Assembly: GCA_023634235.1 (NCBI GenBank)
Contig: JAMKCF010000001.1
Coordinates: forward strand, 434,001 to 498,000
DNA length: 64,000 nucleotides
DNA from: Pisaster brevispinus
Lineage: Eukaryota > Echinodermata > Asteroidea > Forcipulatida > Asteriidae
Reading direction: 5' to 3'
A program made the translations under genes and the position numbers. The notes beneath the pieces are model-generated. The model was not told the DNA's origin, ran no database searches, and saw nothing but the letters and a program-made list of their open reading frames with translations. Shown in pieces: positions 25,201-40,200 of this stretch (the first letter of the stretch is position 1; every line of letters begins with the position of its first letter).

Positions 25201-28200
25201 AACATATACAACTTTTCAACCAATCAGCTTGCTTTCTTTTTTAGTTTTTGAGCTGTGCCATTGAAAATTGCAAAACATCATTCACACAAACGTCAACGCT
25301 CATGTCTCAGCCACAAGCATTTAACATGCTTTTCTCTGTGCATTTTTCAGTTATTCACAGGCAATTCAGATCAGAACACAGTCTCGCTCGCTCACTTTGA
25401 TGAAGTTTATGCCCGGTATCTTCGTTTCCTTCCTCAAAGCTGGCACAGTTTGATTGGATTAAGGGCGGAGATTGTTGGCTGCTCCACTGATAAACGATTC
25501 AGATGTAAGTTGATTACTAGAACAGTTTTTAACAAGAGACTTTTGGGGACTCTAGGTGGCAGTCGACTTACAAGGTTAACCCATATATCTAGGAAATGTG
25601 TACACTTTGAGAAGAATAAATGGAATTTCCATATGTACATGTATGTTTGCTGCCACCAACCATCAAAAGCCTCTCACTGCATCATTGTAGTTACTTGTGA
25701 CCATATAATATAACCAAAAAGCCTCAGCGACTAACAGGTACATGTACTGTACAAAGCAAAATAATATTATGAATGTTATGCAGATTGCAGTCTAAGATTT
25801 GGGAGATCTTTTAATCTGGAAGAAAAAATCTTCCAACTGCCATTTTTTCAATAGATGAAATTACATTGTAAAATGTAAAACTTCAGATATGGACAGGTTT
25901 GCCCTAAACTCATGTGTGCAATCAACTTATACTTAGACCCTTTGCACAAAGTGCAGTGCACTCACACGTGCCTAAACTGTCCGCCATTTTTGGAGTCAAA
26001 GTCGTGCACAAACATGCACAAAAGATTTGACTCCCAAAATGATGGACATGGTAGATGCACATTGTTCGGAGGTGCGTTTTGTGTTGTGTGAAGAGTCTAA
26101 ATTAAAGAGTTTTAAATCCAACAGCTAAACAAGTTTTTAGTTGAGCCCCTCCCCCTCTCTTTTGTTTGTATTTAGCGCCATGAGCACTTTGATGGATTTG
26201 TGCGCTTTATAAGTTCTCATTATTATTATTTATTATTATTTTTATATCAAAAGTTATTACAACATCTCCAACTGCACTCTTAATAAAAAGTTATCTTTGC
26301 TACAGCTGTGTACGAATTATGCCTGCAGTAATTCTAGGCTCTTTTGTAAATAATGTGAGGTCATGAATAACATTGCCAATAGTTAGAACAATAATATTTC
26401 CCAAAAATAAATTATACAAATAGGGAGTGGACAATCAATGTGTCATTTCTGAAACAACAACCACCACCAAACTGAAATGTCTAAAATTTTTTAAGATGTT
26501 GTTGGTGCATTCAACTTGTTTTTATCATGGCCTGAGAGACCCCTTGCATATGATTTCACAGTTCGAACAGCGCCCTCACTGAAGTAAAAGGAAAACCTCA
26601 TAGCGTGCTATGCAGGCACTGTGTGTGCGCTTTTCTGTGTTTTTTGTCATCAGCAATGGAGGCATTTGCATGCTCAATGTATTTCTTTCACGACATTCTA
26701 ACACATTAAAAAAAGCAATTAAAAATCCAACAATTATAATAAATTAAAAGTTGTTGATGTCAAAAATTTGAGTGCATGGTTTTACTTTCAATGAAACAAA
26801 GTCCATAATTCATTTTTGTATGTTATTTAAATCGCTTTTCATCCATGATTAATATTGCTAATCTTTTCACCCTTCTGGTAAAATTTCTGAAAAAAAAAAT
26901 GAAACATGGCAGTCAGGTTGGGGTAGTGGTAACTTCCCTTTGCTTACCTCTGTGGACCCTGGTTCAATTTCTGGACCTAAACCTTGCATGTGCATTTGGT
27001 TTTCAGTCCCTACCTGACTGCGTGGGTTTTTCCTCTTTCTTAAACAAAGAAAGAAAAAAGAAACATTTAAAATTATATATATATTTTTTTTAACAGCCTC
27101 AATTTCCGCATTAGGCACACATTTTGTGTCTATTGGCCCAGTATGCTCGCTTGTGTTAGTCTGGCTCGCATTACCTTTTTCTACATAGTCAGACAACGTC
27201 CTCAGAAAGAGTTTGCAGGATATCGGATCGTCAGCTTTTTTATAACTTTTCTAATTTTTCACCTACATGTAAGCATATATTAACACATACAAACACTCAC
27301 CATTAACTTGCATGCCTGATGTGTTCTTAACTGTATGCATTAGATCTAACACAGTGTGTACGTTGTGAGACAACAAACTACTGTATAGGTGATGGAATTC
27401 AACGACCTTGTGGCCGCTGTGATCCACCATCAGATTCATGCAGTAGATCAGCTTCTGAACATTCGTTTGGACATGCCTATGAATGCGTGTCTTGTCCTAT
27501 TGGATGGGTAGGTAACATCAGTGGCACATCCTAATTGAGCTGTCAAGAATCCAGAAAACTTATCTTGGAAGAGGAGGGGTAAACCCCGGTGTTTCTGGTT
27601 CACATAGCAAGCTTCCTTGTTTACAGTTTTCCTCAGACTAGTGAGCTATAGTGATGAAGTTCACTTATGAGGCATCCTTTGTTTCATTGCCAGAAATATA
27701 TAACAGAATCAAGCTCTGGCAATGTCTGGTGTTTCTGATTTATACCATGCCTGATGTGGGGGCAGAGGGTACCCCAAATGTTCCCATACCTTTACAAACT
27801 ATTTTCCTCATGTACAAAAGCACCCCTTAAATCGTCTAAAGAATTTCTGAGATTCCAAGCACACAATTAAGACACAATAGGGGGGGTACCACCATGCCTT
27901 ATATCAAGCACCAAAGGTTCTGATCAGCAGAGCATAGGTTTGAATCCCAGTCTTGACCCTTATGTTCTTAAGCAAGATACTGTCGTTGCTTCGACCTTTG
28001 CAAGGGACGTACAACCAACCCTATGTGTTGTTTATTGCATATAAAAGAACCCAGTGCACTGATCTTTATGAGAACTGGTATGCTGGCTGCATTGTTTGCA
28101 CTGCATCACCTTGCAAACCATTAAAGGTGCTAGCTACTTGTATATAAATGGGTCTTGTAATTCCCAACATACAGTAGCTCTGCATAGTTGTAGACAAAAT

Positions 28201-31200
28201 AATGATAGTGTTGAGGCGCCGGATATATGTGGTGAACTGCCCTGTATTATTTTCTTGGAGGTAAAAAGAAAAGGAAGGACTCAGTGAGGGATCATCAAAA
28301 GTCCCTTGGCCCTTCCATCGCAAAACAACTTGAAAAATTACATTTTGAGAAAAGCAGTTACAGAGATAAGCTGTTTTGCCATTAAATCGGGATGAAAGTG
28401 TAACAAGAGGCTGAGGTAGGACATGTTATCTTCACATCCATACATAGCATGCCTTGAAACTTTGAAATGGAAAAAGTGCTCTCAATTTACTCAGAAATGT
28501 CAAAAGCCAAAATTTTTAAGTTGGGGTGTTTTGCCATGGAAGGGGCCGCCCTGCCCCTGTCGTTGTGGTAAAGTCCATCTCTGGGAGGAAGCAGGTCCCG
28601 TTCAAAAGTAACTCAGTGACTTGACTTGTACTCATTTATTCCTGGACGAGGAGAAGCAATTATGGTTAATTGTCTGGTTCAAAGGCACAAGTGTCTTCAC
28701 TAGGACCAGAATCCACTCTCCAACAAATTGGTCATCTGAAACTGAGTCAATGCATGGACTAGACCACTTGGCCACAAAATGCCATGCCACGAATTGGATC
28801 AAACTTGTCCTTAGCCAGGTTTTAATGGAGAACTGCGTAATCAAACGAGCTGTAACTCGAGGTAACTAGAGGTTGAACCCCAGTTAACCCTTGAAAACCT
28901 CAGAAAACCTCAAGGCTAACCCTGAGTTACCGCCGGTTTATTTTTGCATTCGTCCCAAATGAGGGCTAGGTTTAATATTGAAACTACTATCTGCCCTTCC
29001 CACAGAACACAAATACTGTAAATGTCTACCTCCTGGGACTACTGTATAAAAACCAACACGTGATTGTCTTTCTTTATACTCTCATTATTATTGTGATATG
29101 AAATCAGAAACGAGGCATACTTTATACCACATTCCAACAGTGTGTAGATTTTTGCTGTATGTTTTTTTGCCATGCAGATACATGTATAATTTGTATTGTT
29201 TATTGTAATGCAGCAACACGCACTATTTGTCAGGAACACTGTTTGTGTACTGTGACCAGTCAGGTGGATTTGGGTTAACATTGTTTCCGTTTAGAAGAGC
29301 CAATCATTGCTGATTTAACTCAATGTGTTGATTTATTTATAGTTATGTAAAGAAGGATATGCCACTCCTTGTCCAACCTACCACCATGGAAGATGTAATG
29401 AAACGGTAAGTAAGACTATTCACTAGCAATTATAATCATAATATGCAAATATTTACTACTTCAAGTTCTATTGTCAATGCTACAAATCACGAGATAATCT
29501 TCAACAAATTTTATTTGCCAGAGTGGATATTTCTCCCCCCAAAAAACTAATAATATTACTACTAATAATAATAAAATTAAAACAATATAATACTTTAAAA
29601 AAAGTAAATTAATGAAAAAATAACAATCTGGAACTTCCGAAAGTAATTCCCACCTGTGAGCATGGACATGTATCTGGTTGAAGAAATGACATTACCCATA
29701 AGATTTAAATTTCAGGCCTGAAAACTATGCCTGATACACCAAATATTTCTGTAGTAGTTAAACAAAAGTGAAAGCCCTCCACAGACAGTTTCGAACTGCT
29801 GTCAGTGAGTTGGAATCTCATCACTGGAAGCCTCAAATCTTTCTTCTCTGTGCTGTCTTGGTTATATTTTTGTGTCTGTTTGTTTTTATCAAATCATTGC
29901 AGTATTGTCCGGAAACATGCACCCTCTGTGAGCCGGGTACCGCTTGCTTCAGTGGTATCCAGTCTATCTGCCCAAGGGGATACTTCTCACAAGGGTATGA
30001 CACGGGTAAGTGATAGGAGGATTTCTAGGGATACCTCTTGTTGGCAAAGCATTGCAGATATCTGCAACAGTTTACTGTGATGTTTGTTTATAAAGCTCCA
30101 GTAGATTAATGCTATCAACTTAACCAGAGATGTCTTAGATACTAGACCACTGATCAACTGTACTAAGCAGTCCAGAAACCAAATAAACTCCTTACACTAT
30201 GACAATGGCAGAACTTGAGTCCAGTGCTCTGGACAACTCAGGAATAACATTCTATGATATCTATAGTAAGAATAATAACGGACATTTAAAATAGCACTGG
30301 TATTTGCAAAATTTGAGGCTAATACTACATGAAAAGTATTACTCCAGTCAACAAGGCCTTTCAATCCATTCCTTAAACCATTTCAGCTTCCTTGGGAATA
30401 TACAGCCTGTGCTGCCAAGTATGTACATGTAGTGCACCAAGTTACATCAATCACAAGAACCATCCCCACCCTCACAGGTATCCATTTACTTCTGGGTTTC
30501 GTGACCAGGGTTTGAATCTTCACACTGATGACTTTGCTTGATCTTGTCTCTTGTGTACTTGACTGCTTGACCACGACATGCCATATTTATCTATCTATCT
30601 AATAAAATGTTTCTGTTTTTTAACTTTTATGCAGAGTTTTGTAAACAATGCAAGCCGGGGACTTACAACAATGAAACGGCGCAATCTTCATGTCAGAACT
30701 GTCCACCAGGATACCAGAGCACAACAGCCAAGACGTCATGCGCTCCATGTGAGATTACTGAGTGGTCTGTTGGGGACGGCACTCTTTGCAAATCGTGCTC
30801 TAGTCAAGCAGAATGTAAGTCTTAACCCTCTTTTTAATTTCACCTAACACAAGGCCAAAAGTCTAGCATGGTGGCGTGCTGGAACAGTCAAGTGCACTGG
30901 ACTCGAGCTCTGGTGTTCTGATCAGCAGAGTGTGGGTTCAAGTCCCCGTTTTGAAATGTAGCTTATGTTTGGGGTGTCTTCAATGTTAATGTTATTGTAC
31001 TTTTTTTGAGAAGTACCTGATTTCTGGCTTGGAGTGTCTCAAACATACAGAGATTTATTAGTTTGAGGTAGGAGGCTGGAGTAATTATGAGGCTTGAACT
31101 AAAGTTTGGGTTGTTTTAAGACTATTACTGAAGGTATTTGGTGTTGTGTGTTTTCTGTTTATCCTAACTACTTGATCAGGTCCATGCATGTCTATGTCCG

Positions 31201-34200
31201 GACCCTGTGCTGATGGTGTTTTCTGTGTGAATCAAGGCTCAGGGATTAATGTGTGTGGGGAATGTCCCAAAGGTTTCTCCGGGGACGGACTAAGCTGTGC
31301 TGATATTAACGAGGTAAGATCTCTTGGTTTTTTTTACAGGGGATTATCCCTTGGTTCAATCTTAGAAGATCAAAGCAGGTTTCCATAGTAAGGGAGGCAT
31401 ATTCTAGGTGCAAAAGAACGTTGCTGTGGGTTTCATCTGCAATCCATTGAAACGGCAGAATATTCCTGTGGACCACATATTTGTTCCAAAAGATGGAAGC
31501 AGTCCTACACAAATGATTACCCACATTAGTATTTTGAACATTCTGTCCAATCCAGTAAGAACCGTTTGAACTTTAGAGATGTCGTTGTAAAGGGCAGCTC
31601 TATTTGGACAATTAAATTTTTCACTAATACATTCTAGAGGGCACCAAGGCACTTATTGGAGGCATGTAGACACGTTTCCTTGTAAGGGAAAACAAGTTTT
31701 CCAGGGTGAAAAGGTACCTCAAGTGTTCTCCACAGACTTTCATGGAGGGCAGTACGACGGCATCAGTGGGTGCTTCTACTTGTACTTTATTTCATGATCT
31801 TCAAATTAGATTTTTGTGTCAAATGATCTTTCTATTTTTCTTGAAGTGTGATACTGCTAATCCATGTTGGGGAACTTGTATCAATTTGGTACCAGGCTAT
31901 GAGTGTAGCGCATGTCCAGCAGGTTATGTAGGTGACACACCTCATGGTATTGGTGTGGATCATGCCCAGGCTAACCAACAAGTAAGTCTAGTTCCCTCTT
32001 GTGTTGTATCAATCCGGTACCAGGCTATGAGTGTAGCTCATGTCCAGCAGGTTATGAAGGTGACACACCTCATGGTATTGGTGTGGATCATGCCCAGGCT
32101 AACCAACAAGTAAGTCTAGTTCCCTCTTGTGTTGTATCAATCCGGTACCAGGCTATGAGTGTAGCGCATGTCCAGCAGGTTGTGAAGGTGACACACCTCA
32201 TGGTATTGGTGTGGATCATGCCCAGGCTAACCAACAAGTAAGTCTAGTTCCCTCTTGTGTTGTATCAATCCGGTACCAGGCTATGAGTATAGCGCATGTC
32301 CAGCAGGTTATGCAGGTGACACACCTCATGGTATTGGTGTGGATCATGCCCAGGCTAACCAACAAGTAAGTCTAGTTCCCTCTTGTGTTGTATCAATCCG
32401 GTACCAGGCTTTGAGTATAGCGCATGTCCAGCAGGTTATGCAGGAGACACACCTCATGGTATTGGTGTGGATCATGCCCAGGCTAACCAACAAGTAAGTC
32501 TAGTTCTCTCTTGTGTTGTATCAATCCGGTACCAGGCTATGAGTGTAGCGCATGTCCAGCAGGTTATGAAGGTGACACACCTCATGGTATTGGTGTGGAT
32601 CATGCCCAGGCTAACCAACAAGTAAGTCTAGTTCCCTCTTGTGTTGTATCAATCCGGTACCAGGCTATGAGTGTAGCGCATGTCCAGCAGGTTATGAAGG
32701 TGACACACCTCATGGTATTGGTGTGGATCATGCCCAGGCTAACCAACAAGTAAGTCTAGTTCCCTCTTGTGTTGTATCAATCTGGTACCAGGCTATGAGT
32801 GTAGCGCATGTCCAGCATGTTATGAAGGTGACACACCTCATGGTATTGGTGTGGATCATGCACAGGCTAACCAACAAGTAAGTCTAGTTCCCTCTTGTGT
32901 TGTATCAATCCGGTACCAGGCTATGAGTGTAGCTCATGTCCAGCAGGTTATGAAGGTGACACACCTCATGGTATTGGTGTGGATCATGCCCAGGCTAACC
33001 AACAAGTAAGTCTAGTTCCCTCTTGTGTTGTATCAATCCGGTAACAGGCTATGAGTGTAGCGCATGTCCAGCAGGTTATGCAGGAGACACACCTCATGGT
33101 ATTGGTGTGGATCATGCCCAGGCTAACCAACAAGTTAGTCTAGTTCCCTCTTGTGTTGTATCAATCCGGTACCAGGCTATGAGTGTAGCGCATGTCCAGC
33201 AGGTTATGAAGGTGACACACCTCATGGTATTGGTGTGGATCATGCCCAGGCTAACCAACAAGTAAGTCTAGTTCCCTCTTGTGTTGTATCAATCCGGTAC
33301 CAGGCTATGAGTGTAGCTCATGTCCAGCAGGTTATGAAGGTGACACACCTCATGGTATTGGTGTGGATCATGCCCAGGCTAACCAATAAGTAAGTCTAGT
33401 TCCATCTTGTGTTGTATCAATCTGGTACCAGGCTATGAGTGTAGCGCATGTCCAGCAGGTTATGCAGGAGACACACCTCATGGTATTGGTGTGGATCATG
33501 CCCAGGCTAACCAACAAGTAAGTCTAGTTCCCTCTTGTGTTGTATCAATCCGGTACCAGGCTTTGAGTATAGCGCATGTCCAGCAGGTTATGCAGGAGAC
33601 ACACCTCATGGTATTGGTGTGGATCATGCCCAGGCTAACCAATAAGTAAGTCTAGTTCCCTCTTGTGTTGTATCAATCCGGTACCAGGCAGGTTATGTAG
33701 GAGACACATCTCATGATTATGGTGTATATCATGCCCAGGCTAACCAACAGGTTAACAAACAAATAACCAGTTTATTTTGGTTTTATTCTTATTTCAAATT
33801 ATCACCCCCCAAAAAAAAACAAAAAAAAAAACATGCTCAATTAAATGACGACATTGATTGTAACATTTTGTGACTGAAATAAGGATTTAACAAAAACTGT
33901 ATTTTACTTTCCCAACATTATGAAGAATCTTTCTTAGCTATAAGCCATTGAAGAAACAGTATTGCTCACAAGTAAAACTTGATACAGGTTTAAATATTCG
34001 CAACACTTGCACAGTCTGTTGACATATGGTTATTGTGTTTTTTTCACATGCAGGTTTGTGTAGATATTGACGAGTGTGCTACGAATAACGGCGGATGTGA
34101 CCCTAGTGCTGAATGCATTAATACAGAAGTAAGTTTTTTACACATGTACATGATCTCTAGCCCTTTGCCTTCAAATCTCTAACATTTAGTCTCATACATT

Positions 34201-37200
34201 TGTTCCTTTTGTTGTTTATATCATATTTCTAAAGAAAAAAGAAGAAAAAAAGCTTTAGCAAACTGTTCACCAATCAAAATAACCCATGGTGTAAATGCCA
34301 AAAATAATTAGTGGCCTGACATTTGAACTCTAGTAGAGTCTTTTTGCAACACAACATGAACATACAAGTAGACATAGGTTTTTTGTAGATATTTTTGTTG
34401 TTGTGCAACCAAAAGATGTTCTTGCAATTTTTTTATTACTTCTGTGTATTTTTTAATTATATAAGATTGTATTCTGCCATCCACTATGAGGGCATTGTAC
34501 TGCTGTCTACGTACAATGCATGGTGTGTGGTCTAGCATGCAGTAGTAAAAAAGGATGGGACAATAGAAGGCAATGAATATAGCACCTAAGTGGACGGTCT
34601 GTGGGCACAGACGGTGTCATCATTCTAATCGCCCTCAGGCTCACTTTCTTAAGCTGGTAATACAAATATCTGTAGAAAAAAAAAATATATAAATTACTTT
34701 TTTGCTTTATCCACAGGGAAGTTACAATTGTGGTTTCTGCCCACCTGGTTACCTTGGCAACGGTAACATCGGATGTACACCTGGTGACTATTGCATTCTT
34801 GATAAAAACAACTGTCATGAAAATGCAACGTGTATATCAACTGGAGCTGGTACATTTGTCTGTGAGGTAGGTCACATAATGATGAGATTAATATTACTGT
34901 TTTTGATTCCAAATTTAGCCTTCCCACAACATTATTAAAATTATACATGTAACAGTAGGTTACTTGGGCAGGTAACGGTGCATAGTAATGTTATGTGACT
35001 GTGATTGGTGTTACAGTGTAACAGTGGCTGGGCAGATAACAGTGCATAGTAAAATGTTTTAACTGTGATTGGTGTTACAGTGTAACAGTGGCTGGGCAAG
35101 TAACAATGTATAGTAACATTTTGTAACTGTGATTGATGTTACAGTGTAACAGTGGCTGGGCAGGTAACGGTGTCTATTGTGATGTAGACATTGATCTTGA
35201 TGGGCGACCAGAGTTCACTCTCCTATGCAGTGACTTGTCTTGTAAAGCTGTAAGTATTTCAAAGTGCCCGGGGGTTGGCGTAATGGTATCTTTCCTCGCC
35301 TTCCACCTTTAGGGCCTTGTCACACGAGGCAACTTTTCCAGGCAACTTGGAGGCAACCAACTGCAGTGCATGCCACAGGACCACTTTGGTAGCACAGGAG
35401 TAGTTTTTCAAACAATGTCTTACGGTCCCCAAGTGAAATATGTGAAAGTTCAGATGTGAGTGGCTTTTCTTCTTGTAGATTGCCTGGAGCTGGTTGCCTG
35501 TAAATTGCCTCGTGTGACATGGCCCTTAGGATCCCAGTTTAAATCCCATTGGGTGTACAATGTTCTCCTCTTCTCTGTCACTCCTCACCAAAAAGAAAGA
35601 AACGCCTGAACAGGTCCTCAGTCTTTAATAGTCTTTCATTTTGGTAAAGATGATAATGCTGTAGAATGGTAGGAGGGTAAGGGTTGGTGTGATTGTTCTA
35701 AACCCCAAAGGGAATTGAAATAAAACACAGTCAATCCTTGTTATAAAGAGTACAGTTATAAAGAGGCTCTGCTCATAAAGAGCACATTCTAAAATTCAGA
35801 ATCTCATTTCAAATAGTACACTTCTTTAAACCGCCAATGGCTTAATTTCTAAATCTCTGGGTGAATGTCCTAAATAAGAGCAATGTGAATGCCTTTGCAT
35901 ATGGTTGCACTTCCGACGTGATCAATATGCAAAGTGCCTCTCGCCCGTTTGCAAGCAAAAACATTAGGGCTCTCTAAAGTTGTTCTATGAAAACCGTCCA
36001 CCCTAAGCCAGTCCAGAAAAAAATTGTTGAATATACATGCCATCCGTCGTGAAGCTGTACAAGCTAATGTAAGTGGGTAAAACAAAACAACCCAAAACAG
36101 CTGCAGAAATGTTGAGAGGAATACAATCATGTAATGCATGTCGTGGCCGCGCGGTCAAGCACACCTGGACTTAAGCTCTGGTGTTTCTGTTCAGCAGAGT
36201 GTTGGTTCTAGTTTGCCACTTCACTTCACTTCACTTAACTTTTATTGCTGCGTCCTCTGGATGGGATGTAAAGCCATTGTCCCATGGGTTGTGTAACGCA
36301 CGTAAAAGAACCCAGTTTATTTATCGTAAAGAGCAGTGGTTTGCTTTGGTGTTTCTGGCTGGTCTGGCAGCAATATGCGTCACCTCACCTTGTGTATACC
36401 TTTCAAGGAATTGTATTATTGTTTTATAAAATTCTTCTTAACAAGCTCCACCAAACTTTCGGCGACAGGGATGTCATTCATGACAGAAATGGCGCATTAT
36501 AAATGTACACTATTATTACTATGAATGAGATTAAAAAAGGATGACAATTTTGCTTCCAACAGTAGCAAGTCTGTCGAGAACTCAAGATGAGCATTTAAAA
36601 GTGACGAGGCAAGTCTCATTGTTCAAATTTAACTCACAATGGCTTAGTGCCCTTGAAGTTTTCCCTTCATTAATGCTTTCAGGTTTTAAATGCAAAATAC
36701 ATTTTCTTTCTTTCTATAAGGACAATTGCCCTCAACTTCCCAACAGTGGTCAAGAGGACACTGACACTGATGGCATTGGTGACATCTGTGACAATGATGA
36801 CGATAATGACAGCGTATTTGACAGTCAGGTAAATCCGTGTAGATTTCTATCCTTTACTTGCACTAAACACAACATCCAACCAACCTGTTGAATGTTATCA
36901 GGTTAGTTGGTATGTTTTAGCGAAACAACAACAAATCCATGCTATAGATTATAGATACAATGATGTTGCCAGATACAATAGAGGCAATTGACTGCATGCA
37001 CATGGTCATGCCTTGGTGCCCCTTTATAGATACAATGATGTTGCCAGATACAATAGAGGCAATTGACTGCATGCTCATGGTCATGCCTTGGTGCCCCTTT
37101 ATAGATACAATGATGTTGCCAGATACAATAGAGGCAATTGACTGCATGCTCATGGTCATGCCTTGGTGCCCCTTTATAGATACAATGATGTTGCCAGATA

Positions 37201-40200
37201 CAACAGAGGCAATTGACTGCATGCTCATGGTCATGCCTTGGTGCCCCTTTATAGATACAATGATGTTGCCAGATACAACAGAGGCAATTGACTGCATGCT
37301 CATGGTCATGCCTTGGTGCCCCTTTATAGATACAAAGATGTTGCCAGATACAACAGAGGCAATTGACTCCATGCACATGGTCATGCCTTGGTGCCCCTTT
37401 ATAGATACAATGATGTTGCCAGATACAATAGAGGCAATTGACTGCATGCTCATGGTCATGCCTTGGTGCCCCTTTATAGATACAATGATGTTGCCAGATA
37501 CAACAGAGGCAATTGACTGCATGCTCATGGTCATGCCTTGGTGCCCCTTTATAGATACAATGATGTTGCCAGATACAACAGAGGCAATTGACTGCATGCT
37601 CATGGTCATGCCTTGGTGCCCCTTTATAGATACAATGATGTTGCCAGATACAACAGAGGCAATTGACTGCATGCTCATGGTCATGCCTTGGTGCCCCTTT
37701 ATAGATACAATGATGTTGCCAGATACAATAGAGGCAATTGACTGCATGCTCATGGTCATGCCTTGGTGCCCCTTTATAGATACAATGATGTTGCCAGATA
37801 CAACAGAGGCAATTGACTGCATGCTCATGGTCATGCCTTGGTGCCCCTTTATAGATACAATGATGTTGCCAGATACAATAGAGGCAATTGACTGCATGCT
37901 CATGGTCATGCCTTGGTGCCCCTTTATAGATACAATGATGTTGCCAGATACAATAGAGGCAATTGACTGCATGCTCATGGTCATGCCTTGGTGCCCCTTT
38001 ATAGATACAATGATGTTGCCAGATACAACAGAGGCAATTGACTGCATGCTCATGGTCATGCCTTGGTGCCCCTTTATAGGTACAATGATGTTGCCAGATA
38101 CAATAGAGGCAATTGACTGCATGCTCATGGTCATGCCTTGGTGCCCCTTTATAGATACAATGTTGCCAGATACAACAGAGGCAATTGACTCCATGCTCAC
38201 GGTCATGCCTTGGTGCCCCTTTAAGTAGAAATTTAATTTCCCTCATAGAGGTTCCCTTTTAAAAAAAGACAGTATTGCATGAACTTTATATAATATTCCC
38301 ATCCCCTTAGGGTGGTCCCTTTCCTGCCACTGCCCAGGTTGTTTCAGAAACGTTTGTGTAATCCCTGATGAGTAGACCGCATTTACAGGTTGAATGACTT
38401 CTGACTATATACTTTTTGAGGCTTTGCATGGTGAGGTATCAATATATATTCGGTTTGCGGTAACACCATGTGTATATCTACTAGCTATGTAAATTTGTTC
38501 TTTGAGAACTAGGTCTTGCTTATTTAATTCTACTGCTGCGGAGTAGATTTGGAATCAGGAGACTACTTCGGGAGACTACTTAGTTCTGAAAAGAACTGTC
38601 CAGCTTATTAGCTACTACCTGGACTTCTGACTGGCACCCTGAACAAGGATACATATACAAATTAGGGAGGCTGCAAACATTAGGGCTAGGTAGCTCAGTT
38701 GGTAGAGCACCGGCATGTGTCGCAGGTTTTTTTTTGTTCAACCCAAAAGTAACTTGATAATTAGATTGAAGCTGTGTAATTGTGTAATTGTCTTGTCTGT
38801 TCAGGATAACTGCCAGTATGTCGCCAATTTTGCACAAGTTGACACTGATGGTGATGGAGTCGGTGATTCTTGTGATAACTGTCCTTCTGACAGTAACACA
38901 GACCAAGCTGATACTGATGGCGACGGACAGGGGGACGTATGTGACACTGACGATGACAATGATGGTAGGAAATAATGCATTTTCATTACGGGAAAGCTCC
39001 ATTAAAGAATTTCTGAGTTTTGTCCACAAAACTCGGAAACTATTCATCTTTTTCACCAATTAGGTGTGTTTACATTGAACTACTTGGGCTATTAAACTTA
39101 ATGGATGAGCAGTTAATTTGCCTGGGGCAGTCAGCAGCCCTACTGGTTTGTGCATGATCTATTTAAGTCCACTGTTTGGAAAAGCAATTACATGGAGATA
39201 ACAGGTGTGAGGTGTCAGACGAAAAGGATGTTTCATTTGAACCTTTTTCTTTAATGGAGCTTTCCATTAATGTAAAAAATAATAATAAGCAGTATATAAA
39301 TATTTGATGCATTTGAGTGCATTGTCGCTGAATATAATCTAGGTGTTGGGTCTATACTACTAGATTTCAAAAGCTAATTGACTGGAATGCATTGCAGTTG
39401 ATACACATGCTTATTTCAATTGCAGCAATAGAAATTAGCGAAGGTGATGTAGGAGTCACAGATAATATATTCTAATTTGACATTCTTTTAGATAGAATTA
39501 TTTCTCTGGCGATTTGTTACTGGTATGAACTTTATAATTACTGAGCCTTCAGATTGAAAGGAATCTTTTTTTTATTATTATTACCAATACCTCCTGCCCA
39601 GTGGTGTACGATCTAGTTGCACGATTTTTCCCAGAATGCCTTGCTTGATCGTAACCCCAGGAAATGTGGCTTTGAAATGTCCAAACATATTCAAAATTTG
39701 TATAAGCCTTGTGGTTGATCCATTCTGTGTTAGAGACATACACAGAGTGCGCAATCAAAAGAAGCATCAAGTCATTGAGCAACTGGTCCCCTCTCATTCT
39801 TCCTAATTTGATCTTGTGATATGTCAACACAATTCATTTAAAGTGAATTGCATCAAAAACACTTGCATTTTTAGGTGAGCGTACAAGTGCCATGCAAGTG
39901 CCCTACATGCATTTTGAAGTTATTATTAGCCGTGCGCGCAAAGCAGTCACACTTGATAAGCTAATCAGTGTAATTTTTAGTGCAGGGGTTAGTGATGGGA
40001 GGTATTGATACGGCGTGCTTCCCAGGGTACAGAGACCAGCCAATACTGTACTTTGTCTTTATGTAACTTGCTGAATGTGTTTTTCATTGTAGGCTTTGAC
40101 GATGTAGCAGATAATTGTCCCCTCATAGCCAATGTGGCACAAAATGACAGTGATGGTGACAATGTCGGAGACGTGTGTGACAATTGCCCAGATCACTCCA

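Noticed and set aside
31999..33649. Each 128-bp copy being its own EGF exon
   Set aside because: Copies lack the exon 15 acceptor. The only internal AG (GGTACCAG) would give 42-nt introns and 86-nt exons that break the frame.
31870..33775. CRISPR-like regular array
   Set aside because: Units are contiguous exon-derived 128-mers without unique spacers, in a eukaryotic gene.
36917..38246. Open frames of more than 420 codons on both strands
   Set aside because: They are produced by the 75-bp repeat (25 codons per unit); no splice sites, start context or domain homology support coding.
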